Shown piece by piece: positions 19,972 through 32,689 of a stretch of 64,000 nucleotides of DNA (position 1 is its first letter; each line of letters opens with the position of its first letter). Below the pieces are notes generated by a model. That model saw only the letters and a program-made list of their open reading frames with translations, was not told the origin of the DNA and searched no databases. The DNA is from Aquatica leii (taxonomy: Eukaryota > Arthropoda > Insecta > Coleoptera > Lampyridae). A program made the position numbers and the translations under genes. The DNA is taken from the NCBI GenBank assembly GCA_035610365.1, contig CM069432.1:185923027-185987026 (forward strand), in the 5' to 3' direction.

Positions 19972-22594
19972 CATTTAAAGTAGGAGGTTAGTAAAGAAGA
20001 CAATTTTATGTTCCATGATTTAGAAAAAGAAGAATTGCAAGAGGATGATATAAAGTGTTTGTTGCAGTTAAAAACTTGATAGTATCGAATGTGTATAATA
20101 GACAGCATAAATTTTAGTTTTCAGGATCAGAAGGTTTACAGAAAATAATTCCAGAAAATGTCACCTTCTTTAAAATGTTTTCAATGATTGACATTAATTT
20201 CATATTTTATTATGAGTTTGGCAAGAGTAAGTTTTTTGATGAACTAATGGTCAAAACGTGAAGTTTGCTAGTTTCCTGTACCCAGAAAAATCATGTTCCG
20301 AAACTGTTACCAGTTGTTTTTGGCAAGCCTGCATCTTATTGATAATAACAATTTTTTAAAAAAAATAATGGTTGCGAAAAATATCATTCCTTTTAAATAT
20401 CTTATTGCGAAAATTTCAAAACGTGTTTTACTCAGCAGAAAATCGATAAAACGTTTGTTCCTTGGAGAAAACGATTTGTTTTACGGCAATATATACTAAA
20501 TGTGGTTGTATATGTGTTCTGTGAACAGTTATACGTAAGGAATGAAAGTTTATTGAAGAAAATCTGCTACCGAGTAAAGGAAATAGTGATATCCTCAATT
20601 AAAAGAAGACCCTGTGCGTTGTGAATTGTTTTAATAATTAATTATTCTCAAAATAATTAAAGAATACATAGTCCTATAGCAGAAAATGTAAAAAATGTTT
20701 GCTTAAACAAAAACTTTATAAGTCACTTTTAAGAATATAAAACAAATGCATATACCAATTGAATAAATACAAAAAAAAATTAAATTCTTTATTATAAACC
20801 CTGTTAGTAAAACCTTTATTAAGAAATGTATATCTACGTAAAGCTACAAAAATTATTTTTTTATAAATAAAATTAAAATGTTGTTTTGCCTATACGCCAG
20901 ATACTTTTGAATGTATTTGATCGAGTCCAGTATTAAATATGTATTTATCATTAATTTTACCTATTTTGCATAATAATAATTAAAATTCAAATAAAGTAAA
21001 AATAAAAAAAAATATTCCTAAAACGTCAATACACGGCAATTAACCAAACTAAATGTAATCAAGAAGTTAACTCATATATTAAATAAAGATACATATAAAA
21101 CCACACGATATTGTCAAACCCACTATAACATACGTCTCATCTAAACGCAAAAAAATAAAATACTCAGTCACCATTATGTATTCGTACCACTATTTCTATT
21201 ACAATTTTGGCGTATTAGTTTACTATAGACAAAAGTTTTGTTGAGCCAGAAATAGATAAACCTGTATGAAAATTCAACTAGCAACGATTCGCAAAGGGAG
21301 TTTCAACAAGAGCAATGTAGCGAATGAAACTGATGGCTGAATTTCAAGTTCCCTACATCTTAATGCACCAATTCATCACTCGAGCTATATCTGGTCGTTA
21401 TTACACCTAGAAAAACCATACAGTATACGTATGACACGAAATATCGCACCCTAAAAATCTGCTCAACGTAATGTTTCACAAAAAGAAGGAAAATCTGTTT
21501 TGGTTCCGGTATAAATAAGTCTTTCTTAAAATTGAATCGTCGGACGTTTTATATGCAAAACTTAACTTTAGAAGACTTTAGTGAAGCTCTGCAAAATTAG
21601 AGAAAGAAATGGAGGGATTAGTTTGTCGCGCGTCGCATTCTTATTCAGTCTCATTTCACGGAGTTCTGGGCATTTGGCACTTCAATTTATCACTAACTTG
21701 CATGTGTCATACTTGTTAGAACGGTTTAAGAACCTGGGATAACAGTTTTAAACTGCCGTTAAGTTAATTCCTAAAAAATATTTCATTTCGTACGGTTGCA
21801 ATATTGTAAAATTAACAGGTTATTACAAACTAAATTTTCTAGATTTAATTAATGCAATTATTTCAATAATAAATAGATTTTACCACTGGATAACTAAATT
21901 AAATGACCCACCAAATAGAAACATACACCGTTTCAATAGTTACAATAATATTTTATTGCACTTTTATTGAAACAATGGTCCCAGTACGTTGGTGCATATG
22001 TTTCTTCTATAAGTTAAATTAAATTATTTAATTAAATTGAAATACCACCAATTTCAATATCTGAATATCCTAGCTTTTATTCACACTACTATTCAACATA
22101 TTTACATAAAATTTATTAATCGCATAAGCGATAAATTAAAAACGATTAATTTAAATTTAATTTAAAAAAATTAAAAATCTATTAGTCAAACCTGTTGCAG
22201 AAACGCTAAAACAAAAAAATTAGTGATATTTTTATTGTTTTGATCTGATTGAACTGAAAACATAAAATTATCAGGTAGCATTGATTAAACTTGCAAAATT
22301 AAAATTAAACCAAGTACATAAATTAGAAGCAACAAATAATCTAACTTAAGACAACTCCAGACATTATACCAATAAAAGAAAATGTTTATATGTAGAATGT
22401 ATATGAGAGGTGATAGGTAGAATATCGTCTACCCTATTAATGTAATTAAAAAAACTAAAAAACCCTGTTATAAATAGAAGGTAATAATGCACGCTGCGTC
22501 ATTATAATCACATTCAGTTTTAAAAATCTTAACAATGTTAAACTACTAAAATCGTGTAACAAAACGTCAAAAATTATATAAGTTGATAGATAGG
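19972..22594. other. AT-rich DNA, nothing recognised
   Basis: No domain-coding frame. The open frame at 20293-20499 has no similarity I recognise. Confidence 0.5.
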
Positions 22595-22604
22595 AATTTG
22601 AGCG

Positions 22605-22660
22605 CGGAAGTAAAACAAACACAGAAAACTAACTGGCCGACCGATTAAAGCGGCCGTTTT
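22605..22660 (+). repeat. left LTR remnant of gypsy element 2
   Basis: Shares an AGCGCGGAA..TAAAACA..AGAAAACTAACT pattern and a GGCCGA with 26975-27030. Too diverged to mark the LTR ends. Confidence 0.4.
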
Positions 22661-23048
22661 TTTTAATGATAATAATCCGCCGTTATCGGGTGCCGTTTGT
22701 TCACGTGTTAGGGGCATAACTTCGTATAAACCGCAAAAAAAGCAAAGGAGAATGGATAAGAACTAAAAAGACAGCTTCAACGGTGATTCATTTCGCTATG
22801 AAGTGATCGTCTCCAACCAACGCAACCTGCAAGTACCTAATTCTAACTCGATGGTAATGGAAGACCGCATTCTTCAGTTGGGTCAAACGGCAGCAAATGC
22901 ACATAACTTGGACACTACTGTAACCGCTGCTGCAGTAACAATTGAAGAAATCATGCTACCGTAAGAGCCTTAAGAATGAGTGATTGACCGCAAGCCACAA
23001 ATTTATCACAGTCTTCGCAAGGTCACGGTTCCACCGATACACCTGCAA

Positions 23049-23102
23049 TTAGTGATGGGCGAAATATCGTTACCGACTTCGCTGTTACTTGTTCATCACT
23101 AA
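23049..23102. repeat. 54-bp inverted-repeat hairpin
   Basis: TTAGTGATG at 23049-23057 and CATCACTAA at 23094-23102 are perfect inverted 9-mers. The first continues GGGCGAAAT, similar in style to hAT transposon ends. It sits in the degenerate gag region of gypsy element 2. May be a hAT solo end or chance. Confidence 0.3.
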
Positions 23103-23493
23103 AATATTAGCGACTAATAGAAATACAAAACCAATTACCGTTGATTCCGTAACTACTGCACGGTTATTGGTCAAATTATTAAATTTTTTGATTGTCTGCG
23201 TTGTCAAAATTTTGTACGACCTTTTTTTTTTAGTTACGAGTTACAAGTAATATCGGTCGCTTAAAAGTAACGGTGACTTAAAAGTAAGTTTGAGTTGAAA
23301 AATGTATTTGGAGGAAGAGAGAATAAATTACAACTACGAAGAAAATTTGAAAACCGAAAATGGTATTCGTCGGAGACGTTAAGAGTGTATTATTTAGAAA
23401 AAACTCGCCAATCGCTGACGCATATCCGAAAGTGAAACAATAAATTACATAATAGACGGTATTCAAGATACAAACCTTCAAAATCAAGCTCGG

Positions 23494-24175
23494 ATGAAGG
23501 AATTTGTTACCCTAGCCGACATGTTGAGAGTAATGGGTCAAGTGTCAGTGAGTGAAAAGCAACAAAATAATAAACTTTTTAGCCGAAGACCACCTTCTCA
23601 ATGTAACAGTTCGAATAATAACGGTAATTACAATATGCATCTTAATGTGCGACAAAGTCAAAACACCTCAATGTTGTCTCGACCCAATAACGATTTTGTT
23701 CGTTGTTTCAATTGCAAACCAGTTTGGACATTATTTTGCTACTTGTATGCAGCCACCTCGGCAAAGAAAAAGGCAGCATCAATCCAGTAACCCAGTTGCA
23801 AGCGCAAATACAAATCTAGTTCCAGAACGCAACCAAGCTACAAGAAATGCATTGTTAGTCGAACAACTAATTCCAGCTTACACTATTAAACTGAAAACAA
23901 CATTGGCCGAAAATGATATCGAAGTGGTAAGCATAGTTAATACGGGCTCTCCAATTTCCCTTTTAAACGAAAATGTAGTGCTTTCAAATCAAATTTTAAC
24001 TAGTTGTAATAACTTGAATTTGTGCGGTATAAATGAAAGTCCTGTAAATAATTTAGGTAGTATAGAAAGTGAGGTTAGTGTTCAAGATTATAATATGAAT
24101 GTTAGTTTTTACGTTGTAGCTAAAAATACAATGACGTACGATTGCTTATTAGGAAGGGATTTTTTTAGCAAATAA
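23494..24175 (+). pseudogene. Gag C-terminus and protease, gypsy element 2
   Basis: Two overlapping frames. 23494-23790 has a Gag tail with RCFNCKPVW, the start of a zinc knuckle that loses its later ligands, and the next frame shows GHYFATCMQP, so a small indel splits the knuckle. 23552-24175 continues through a basic linker to a retropepsin-like region: IVNTGSPISLLNE, then YDCLLGRDF. The catalytic aspartate expected in D-T-G is asparagine here, so the protease would be inactive. Confidence 0.7.
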
Positions 24176-24359
24176 GGTAAATATTAAATCAAAACATAAC
24201 GAACAATTTATTCAAGATGAGGTTATGTTAATTCATGTAGAAGCTAATTAAGTAGCTTTAGATATTAATATGGCATTAGATGCAAACGTTAAAAGAAAAT
24301 TGTTAACACATTTGAGAATAGGTAGTTAAATCCAGACAATTGACATTACTTTAAAACCA

Positions 24360-25120
24360 GGTCAGGCACCATTTTGCTTTAGAGCGATTATCATATTTTG
24401 AGAAAAATGAGGTACGTAAAACTATTAATGATTTATTAAAGAAAGGAGTTATACGTCCAAGTAAAAGTCCTTACTGTTCACCGATTGTTTTGGTTAAAAA
24501 GAAATCTGGTCAGTTACGTTTATGTGTGGATTTTCGTAAACTGAATAAACAAGTAGATAAAAGACATTTTTCCGTTGCCATTAATTGATAGATTTAAATA
24601 TAAACGGTATTTTACAAAATGCGTTTTATCATGTGAAAGTAAACGAGGCTTCCGTAAAGTATTTGTCGTTTGTTACTCCATTTCGGCAATATGATTATTT
24701 GTAAATGGCATTCGGTTATTGCTACAGCCCCGCATATTTTGTTACATATGTTAATACGATTTTTCAGGGTTTAATTAACAATGATAAAGTTTTAATTTAC
24801 CTCGACGATATATTAATCACAACCACCACTACTGAAGAGAATATTGAGATCCTTAAAAAAGTGTATGATCTGATGGTTATTAACTTGCTTAGCTTAAGAA
24901 TAGATAAATGTAGTTTTTTGCAAACTCGGTTAGTTTACTTAGGTTACGAAATTACCATGTCAGGTATACAACCGAATCTAGAAAGTTTGTCGGCTGTGTT
25001 GAAATATCCGAATCCAACTAATGCAAAACAAGTACATTAGTTTGTTTCATTATGCAGTTACTTTAGAAGATTTATTAGAGATTTTTCCATAAAAGCAAAA
25101 CCACTGTACGACTTATTAAA
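24360..25120 (+). pseudogene. reverse transcriptase, gypsy element 2
   Basis: Fragments RPSKSPYCSPIVLVKKKSG and LCVDFRKLNKQVDKRHF (about 24450-24580), then a frame change, then 24705-25040 with VLIYLDDILITTTT, the Y-x-D-D active site, and CSFLQTRLVYLGYEI. Stops at 24700 and 25040 and frameshifts break the gene. Catalytic motif itself is preserved. Confidence 0.8.
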
Positions 25121-25208
25121 GAAAATAAACCGTTTAGTTTTAGTGAAATAGAAATGCAAACATTTGAACAGTTAAAGTCGGAATTAGTTCACAAAACCAG
25201 TTCTTTCA

Positions 25209-25600
25209 TTGTACTCACCAACCGCAGAAACTGAATTGCATTGCGATGCAGATTGTCTAGGTTTTGGTCCCATTTTAATGCAGAAACAAACCTTGGATAA
25301 CAAGTTTCATCTGGTGTTTTTCTTTAGTAAACGCACATCCGAGGCAGAAAGTATATACCATAGCTATAAGCTAGAGTGTTTAGCAGTAATTTACTCATTA
25401 AAACGTTTGCATATATACTTTCAAGGAATTTCTTTTAAAATAGTCACCAATTGTAATAGTTTACAGTTGACTTTAAACAAAAAGGACATCAATTCACGAA
25501 TTATGAGTTGGGCATTAGTGCTACAGAATTATTGTTACACTGTGGATGCGCTCAGTAGTCATAATAATTTAGTATTAGAGGGCAACACATTTAAGCAAAC
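25209..25600 (+). pseudogene. RNase H, gypsy element 2
   Basis: Open from the end of the reverse transcriptase connection. LHCDADCLGFGPILMQK is the first RNase H strand with its aspartate, and KLECLAVIYSLKRLHIYFQG matches the helix with the catalytic glutamate. ALSSHNN is what remains of the usual ending of this domain. Continues as a poorly conserved linker to 25679. Confidence 0.75.
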
Positions 25601-25731
25601 CTTGGCCATAAGACAAAATTTTGATCCCGAAATTAAAAAAATTACAGTCTTTAGAAAATCCCAAAATTTTTCTCTTTGAGTTGCGCAATAGTTTGGTATA
25701 CCATTAATATGATAACAAAATTCTGTTTTAT

Positions 25732-26555
25732 GTGCCCAGTTCTATGCAAAACAATATATTATATACATACCACGACAATATGGGTCATGTTGGTGTAGAA
25801 AAATGTTTCGAGCTGATCACGCGCACCTATTGGTTTCCGAAATTGCGTCAACGTATACGAGGTCATATTCAGAGTTGCTTGAATTGTATCGAATATTTAT
25901 CACATTCGGGGAAACGTGAAGGGTCTTAGCATTCTATACCAATAAAAAATGTACCGTTTGCTTGCATACACTTGGATCACTATGGTCCGTTAGAAAAGAA
26001 CAACTTCGGTTATAAATACATGTTGGTAGTAGTAGACGCATTTTCTAAGTTTATCAAGCTGTATCCATGCAAGACAACACATACTAAAGAGGTAATTAAA
26101 TATCTAAAATCTTCTTTTGCGAACTACAGTAAACCGGTTAAGATCATATCTGACAGAGGTAGTTGTTTCACCTCAGATGAATTTGCCGAGTATATGAATC
26201 AAGAAACTATTAGTCACATACTAAATACAACAGGTGCCCTTTGGGCCAACGGCCAAGTAAAACGAATGAATCGTTCAATCACACCAATGTTGGCAAAATT
26301 AACACTTACCCTAAAAAATGCGATACAGCAATAGGCCAGGTTGCGTTTTGCATGAATAACTCTGTTTATCATGCCACGGGAGAAACACCTGCTAGACTTT
26401 TGCTTGGTATAAATCAAAGAAGCAATGTAACTGATAACCTGAGACTAGTTTCAGAAAATGAATATCAGGATGATTCCGATCCAGTAAACCTAGAAAAAAT
26501 TCCTGATAACGCGGTAACTCGACAAGAAGCGTGTCAAACTGCAAACAAGAATTAA
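25732..26555 (+). pseudogene. integrase, gypsy element 2
   Basis: Zinc finger HDNMGHVGVEKCFELI with CLNCIEY (25732-25929), one stop, then the catalytic core: HLDHYGPLEK (first D), SDRGSCFTSDEF (second D), and the third acidic site where the frame reads GQVKRMNRS, so the expected glutamate appears replaced. A frameshift near 26300 moves to 26241-26555, which carries the C-terminal part (CMNNSVYHATGETPARLLLG). Not functional. Confidence 0.75.
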
Positions 26556-26974
26556 TATGATAAAGCACACAAAACTCCGCGTCAGTATAAAATAGTTGAT
26601 TCATGTCATGTTATCGAACGTTGATGTCACAAAAAACTTATACCGAAGTTTCGAGGTCTGTATATAACTAGGTCGGTCTTACCGCATGACAAATATGTTG
26701 TCACTGACATTGACGGTTTCCAAAACTCTCAAATACCTTACGAAGAGATTTTAGATGTTTCTCGGTTACGGCCTTATCCTATGTAAATAATTAGTTGTTT
26801 AGTTTCATGTAGAATATAGGTTAGTCATGTAATATGTATTTGACGGTTTGTTTAATGGAAATGTAATAGTTAAGTTAGCAAAGACAATGTCAACGATGAT
26901 CGGGGTCGATCACAGGTCAGGATGGACGAGCTGTAGTGCAATTATTTAAAAACTCAAATTAACCGCTTGAAATT

Positions 26975-27030
26975 AGCGCGCGGAACTAAAACAGAAAACT
27001 AACTTGCTGGCCGATCTCGACATTAGGGGA
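26975..27030 (+). repeat. right LTR remnant of gypsy element 2
   Basis: Partner of 22605-22660. A TTTTTATAAAAA block directly follows and could be the old TATA region. Confidence 0.4.
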
Positions 27031-27318
27031 CGCTTTTTATAAAAACCGTTAAACAGTACGGATTAAGTCCGTATACAAATGGAGTAAAAGTTTCTCTTAC
27101 ATTTCATAAAAAAATATTCTTAATAAAAAGCTCTGCTTGATTTGTAGATCCTTAATCAAATATAGAATTTTTTAAATATTGACTGGAATTAGAGTGAAAA
27201 ATCTAAAATATTCATTTCGAAAAACATCCAATTTACTGAAAGTAAGTACAATGGCACTAATTTAAAGTCAAATAAATAAACCATACAAACTCCCAAACTC
27301 ATACTTTAAAAAAAGGAA

Positions 27319-27900
27319 ATGTTGAAAGAAAGTTCGAATTTGTATGCTCATATTCAAGAAGAATGGGAAGATAACAAATTTATTACACGACATATTTTTT
27401 TTCTGACCAAGCAACGTATCTCAACGTTTATCCCAATTTCCATATCCAAACCAAAGATTAATACTTATTTAAGACATATATGGTGTGGCATTTGCATAGA
27501 CGGAATTGTTGGACCGTTCTTTTTTCAAAATAACATGATTAGAGACAAATATTTACAACTATTAAATAATCAGTTGTTTTTTTTTTTTTTGATGAACTAC
27601 TGCTAAATAAACTACACAAAATATGCTACCAACCTGATGGAACCCTATGTCACTGTAATAGAAATATGCAGAATTTTCTCTTCTACACTTTTAACGGTAA
27701 AGTGACCGGGAGATACATGCAGTCTCTTTGGCCTCCAAGGTCTCTTGACATTATCTCTTTAAACTTTTTTTGTGGTGCTACATAAAAGGTATACCTTTTA
27801 TACCTTTAGAGGCCATTTCAAGATGTTGATCTTCTTAAAAGACTCATTAGATAAACATGTAGAGCTGTACCTCCAGATGTGATTGGAATAAAAGAATTTA
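27319..27900 (+). pseudogene. mariner-like DDE transposase fragment
   Basis: 27319-27606 ends with TYLRHIWCGICIDGIVGPFFF and DKYLQLLNNQ, a pattern typical of the middle of insect Tc1/mariner-superfamily transposases. After a poly-T run and frame break, 27705-27900 encodes GRYMQSLWPPRSLDIISLNFF and later DLLKRLIR and VPPDVIG, matching the segment with the third catalytic aspartate (W-P-P-R-S-x-D). The N-terminal helix-turn-helix and the second catalytic site are missing, and no TIRs were found. Confidence 0.65.
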
Positions 27901-28014
27901 ATCAATCGTCTGTTTTGACTTTATTCCGTTGTTCTTTATATCTATTAAATTTTTCACTCTCTTTGTTATCCAAGTATTCTTTCCACCTTAGTTTTTTAAT
28001 TTTTATTTCTTTTC

Positions 28015-29194
28015 CTATTTCATTGCTCCACCATCTTGTTTGTTTTTTCTCTCTTTGATATTTTCCCATAGCTCTTCAGTTGATAGTTTGGTAACCACTC
28101 TTTTGATTTTACTCATTTCTACTTCAGTTCCAAAAGTGCATTCTCTTGCTAACTCCTCCTCTTTTAGTCTATATATTTTAATTTTTTTAATGCAATTTTT
28201 TCTCATCTTTTGTCTTCTATCCATTATTTTATACTCTCCCGAATGGATTCTCATTTTTGCCAATAGTAAGTAGTGATCAGTGTATAATTCTGGGCCCCTG
28301 TACACCCGTGTGTCCTGTATTTCTATTCTGTAATTTCTGTTTATTATAATGTAGTCTATTATTGATATCTCTCCTCTGTTTTTTACTTCTCGAGTGTATT
28401 TGTGTATATCCTTGTGTGCGTAAAAAGTGTTGGTTATTAGTAAATTGTTTAGTATGCAGAAATCAATTAGTCTTCTTCCATTATTATTTAAGGTATTTTC
28501 GCCATGTATTCCTATTGTTTCACCAGATTCTTGGTTCCGCTTATCTACTCTTCCATTAATGTCACCTATTATTATTAATTTTTCCTTAATCGCCTCGATT
28601 CTTTCCGTTAATTGATTCCAGAATTCATCTTTTACTTTTGCTGCTTCATTTTCGTCAGGTCCATATACTACTGATATTGAAGTTTTGTTATGTTTTTCAA
28701 TATCCTTTTCAATGTGCAATATTCTCGCTGTAATGCTCGTCCTTTTATTTATGTATTTTGCTTTTTCCTTTTTTATTATGCATCCCACTTCTTCCCTAGC
28801 CCTGCTTGTATGCTGTACTATATATCAATATATGACCACTCTGTAGCTCTAATTCTCCTGTTCCTTTCTTCTTTGTTTCTGTTATTCCCAGAATATCCAG
28901 ATCTGTTTTCTCAAATTCTTCCACTAATTTTTTTTCCTTATCCGATATACTTCTAACGTTCCATGTGCCTATTTTCCACGTTGTTCTTTTCTGTTCTTTC
29001 ATCTCATACTTCTTTATTCTAATGTTCGTCATATTTTTATGTTTTTGGTTTATTTTTACCGGTTTCTTGTCCAATTCCATTGCCTCAGTCGTCACTTTGT
29101 AACTACTTATACTGTTGCTTAGTTTTTTGGTATATTTACAGGAACCCTTGTTTTTATCTCTTCTAGTATTTCTTTGTCTTTGTTCCATTTTCAT
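28015..29194 (-). pseudogene. LINE ORF2: apurinic-type endonuclease, frameshifted
   Basis: 28796-29194 carries KIGTWNVRSISDKEKKLVEE and DILGITETKKKG. A frameshift near 28790 leads to 28015-28788 with SVVYGPDENE, IIIGDINGRVDKRN (G-D-x-N), HKYTREVKNRGEISIIDYII and ELYTDHYLLLAKM (D-H). These are the ordered motifs of the endonuclease that nicks the target. The C-terminal 60 residues are charged linker leading toward the missing reverse transcriptase. Related fragments at 5790-6985 and 32690-33760 show the family was active repeatedly here. Confidence 0.8.
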
Positions 29195-29336
29195 ACTACT
29201 ACTCCATCTATTGTAATTTTGTTATATCCCAGTTTAACGTGTTTACCATGTTTTTTTCTTCTGCTGCTTTTTTCCGTAATTGGTTCTGTTTTCCTCTTTC
29301 TTTTTTTGTTAGGTCATCATTTATTTGTAGGAAACA

Positions 29337-29945
29337 TCATTTATATAGATTTTTTCGGTGGGTATTTTTCCCAGCTTTTTTTTTATTAATCATAATTTTC
29401 TCTTTATCTTTGCCATTTTCCAGTTTAACTAAGCATAAGTTTGTGCCTAACGTAAAGGAATCTTTCACCTTAACTTCTACTTCTAAATAATCTTTCATAA
29501 AGTTTTCTACTTGAGGTATTAGTGTGCTTGTTTCATTAGTTTTTATCTTCATGCCTTGAATAACAATATTATTCTTTCTATTTTCTTTATCTATTACTTC
29601 AAGGTTATGTCTAATCTCTGTCCACTCCTTTTTTATTTCCTGATTCTCTGTCTTAATCTTATCATTTTCTTTTCTTAATTCTGCATTTTCTTTTTGTATT
29701 TTTAACATTTCAACGTTGTACTGTTCTTGTTGGATTCTTACAAGTTTAACGTCTTCTGTAAGCCCTTGTACCATTTTTACTAATAGATTCAATTTTCCAT
29801 CGTCGCTTTGCGTTTTATTTGGCGATCTTTGAGTTTTTCTTGATTTATCAAATATTTCATCTCTTATTTTAGACCTTCTTCTCTTTCTCATGTCATCAGT
29901 CGAATAATCATCGCTATCGGTAATTAATTCTTTTTTGCTGGTCAT
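29337..29945 (-). CDS. LINE ORF1: coiled-coil RNA-binding-type protein
   Basis: 202 residues starting MTSKKELITDSDDYS. Basic segment with nuclear-localisation character (KRRRSKIRDE), then a long heptad-rich coiled coil (about residues 50-125, MLKIQKENAELRKENDKIK and similar), then ENRKNNIVIQGMKIK, resembling the core of L1-type ORF1 proteins that precedes an RNA-binding domain. The last 15 residues look frameshifted. Such proteins form trimers and coat the LINE RNA; for this family that is inference. The start agrees with a clean ATG and 5' leader beyond 29945. Confidence 0.65.
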   Translation of the reverse strand: MTSKKELITDSDDYSTDDMRKRRRSKIRDEIFDKSRKTQRSPNKTQSDDGKLNLLVKMVQGLTEDVKLVRIQQEQYNVEMLKIQKENAELRKENDKIKTENQEIKKEWTEIRHNLEVIDKENRKNNIVIQGMKIKTNETSTLIPQVENFMKDYLEVEVKVKDSFTLGTNLCLVKLENGKDKEKIMINKKKAGKNTHRKNLYK

Positions 29946-30420
29946 TTTGCTTGTTTATAGAATTTTTTTTTAATGTATATGCGTCGTTGTTTTCTTATGT
30001 ATAATAATAATAATGAGAAACTTAATTAATACTTACTACTTAATTTTATAATTCTTTAATACAATTATGTTCTAATCATTCAGTGATATGCACGAAATAC
30101 ACACGTCGCGATTACGCGCGTCTATCTTTCCAGGTCGACCCTTCGGAGACCGATAAGCGGTTTACTTAAGTTTTATTATAGAATACAATAGTTGTATAAT
30201 TATATGTAAATGAACTTTTTTAAAATGAATTACTAGTTGTATCGTTCTGAAATCACTACAGTTACTTTGTTTTTATTAATTATCACTTTTACACTTAATT
30301 TAATATTATACTATTTTATTATTCGATTTAATTTAATACATTACTTAGCCGTGTAACGGAGCCGATGTATCGGTTGTCGCGTTGACACTCGTATATTACA
30401 TTTTCGTTCTTATATAAACC
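29946..30420 (-). other. probable 5' leader of the LINE
   Basis: Contains a GC-richer block (30100-30160) unlike the flanking DNA, directly upstream of ORF1. The 5' end is not marked by a visible target duplication. Confidence 0.35.
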
Positions 30421-32689
30421 TGTTATAAATAAAAGGATATCATAAATAATGAAGAATTGTAACGAATTTATACTGCTAGTAAAAAGAAGCAAAAATTAAA
30501 TTCAAAACTAGCAACAGAACAATAACTAACAAATTAAAAAAAAAAAGTAAATAGATAGTAAATATAAGCACAGAAAATGATTTTACTCGCATATTCTCTA
30601 ATCGAAGAAACACTTTAAACAAAGTTAAATTGTTTATGAAATTGTCAACAGTAAACAAATAGAACGAAACCTTTAAAAAACACGTACAAATGCAATCAAC
30701 TGCAATTGTATAAACGGTAAAACTCAAACTACCAAATGTTGTAAAAAATAAATAACGGAAAATTTCTATTAAGACATTATAATAAAACTAAATTCACTGG
30801 CAGTAGAAGAGATTGATACAGATGAGATATAAGTTTAGTTTCAGCGAATGTGATGTGATTTTCATTAAATGAGTTTCGAATCGTGAGTAGAGATCATTGA
30901 TTTGACAGTTTCTTGAACTGTACGCAAATGAGAGTATCTTTATCAATTCATTTCAATAAAATGAAGGAAGCTTTTACCATAACAATTTAGCGTAATGAAT
31001 TATTTTGCAATTTGCCAAACTTCTTTAAGGGAATATAAACGTTATTTATGACTAAAGTTACTACTTTAAACTTTAATCATCTATGCTATTCAGCTAACTG
31101 AATATTTCTTATTTTATTCTGAGAGAAACGTGTGTTGAAAAAAGTACAAAATTCTTTAGGTATCGAAGCAAATATTTAGAATATTAAACGAATGTTGAAG
31201 CTATTGTAGAGTTTTGTATTCTTTTATATTTGTTAGAAAAAATATAATCTCTTGTGTTTCGATTATAACGATGTTAATCTGCAGATTGCAAAATTAATAT
31301 CGGCGTAACACTACGGTAGCATGAAAAGTATTTATATTGTATTATTATTTCAAGAATATTTATAAAAACTATTTACAAAAAAGATTTATGATTTGTTAAT
31401 TTTTCATAATTACATTTTTAAAGTCTACATTTCTTCTATTCTGTGTTCTTTTACTTTCATGTCAATAATTATTGTTTATATAGTGCAGTGTAGGTATCTC
31501 TTTACGCATACTATTAGCATTCTATTAGGAAGAAAAAAGTAAAATACAAAGTTATGGTTACCTCTTGTTTCAATATTTGCATTGTAAAAAAACAATCTGC
31601 GTTTTTTTACCCAAAGTTAAAATAATTCGTTTTCCTTTATGTCACATACTAACACCAGCGCTAAAACTAATAAAGAAATTCATATACACAATATTTTCAA
31701 ACTTTCTGCTATTAAGTTTTAGATTTAAAATACAGGTTTATGTAAAATGAAATCCTTTTTATTTTTTTTATATATATACTTATGCAAAAACATTGTTCTG
31801 TCGTTAATTAAAAATAACAAAAAACCCTATCACTAACGTGATTTCAAGTACGCACAATTTGCTATATTAAGTTGTATATAAAATACGCGCCTTTTACTAG
31901 GCAACACACATTCCTTTTACACAATTATTAACACTTTCAATATCATACAACAATTAGTGTTTCAGCAATAATATTGTTTTTAGTTAATTACAAATGTAGT
32001 AGCAATTCTGGAATGTGTAACCTCAAACGCAATTTGCTATCAGGTTTATTTAGAGTTAATATAAAATTATTAACACTTTCTAGTTTAGTTGAATCGTTAT
32101 GTTGTGTGAAATAGTTTTTACAAAATTTGTTGCCTTTTTTTTGCACAGTTTATATACTTTGCTCACTCATTTTACTTGCCCCAATTTAGTTAAAATGTTA
32201 ACAGATTTTAAACTTAGTATTTTTTTGCCTGCTGTTTTTTCACATAATGTATGCAATTTATTTACATATGTATATTTTAATATTTACACAATATAACATA
32301 TTTAGCATCTACTAAAAAATTATATAAAATCAAAACATTTATTATTCATTTGATCATTAGGTTGTTTCAGGTCAATAATGCTTACATGCATCGACAAAAC
32401 TTTCTTTAAAACGATAAACTAATAAAAATGATGTGCGAAAATTTAGGTAACATAGTTGAATAACAAAATACAAATATACCTACAGATAGAATTTTGATCA
32501 TGTTCATTAGATATACAAATGCACAGTTTTTTTTTTTTCATTGCAGATACAAACTGTTTTTTGTAAGTATATTTTTAAATACAACTAAAATTAATTTTTA
32601 AATATTTTAATGGACATAAGTTTAGAAATATATTGAACACGTTTTTACATTTTTTAAAAATTAAAAATTGGAAACAAAATATTGCATTA
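30421..32689. other. AT-rich DNA, nothing recognised
   Basis: No domain, no repeat structure that I could confirm. Confidence 0.5.

Larger units (their letters stand above)
22595..27040 (+). mobile_element. Ty3/gypsy LTR retrotransposon 2, old and degenerate
   Basis: Plus-strand remnant with Gag tail, protease, reverse transcriptase, RNase H and integrase in order, all broken by stops and frameshifts. Related sequence at both ends (22605-22660 and 26975-27030, sharing AAAACTAACT next to GGCCGA) is probably what remains of the LTRs. Integrase resembles the mdg3 group (DHYGPLEKNNFGYKYMLVVV), a guess from memory of family style. Exact termini and target duplication not found. Confidence 0.75.
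27905..29945 (-). mobile_element. LINE lacking its 3' half
   Basis: Contains ORF1 (29337-29945) and the endonuclease of ORF2 (28015-29194). The reading stops being recognisable near 27905, before reverse transcriptase. LINE copies usually lose the 5' end, so losing the 3' end points to a later deletion or to interruption. Endonuclease style (IGTWNVRSI, DILGITETKKKG) is that of insect LINEs often annotated as craniofacial-development-protein-2-like; I cannot fix the clade. Confidence 0.75.
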
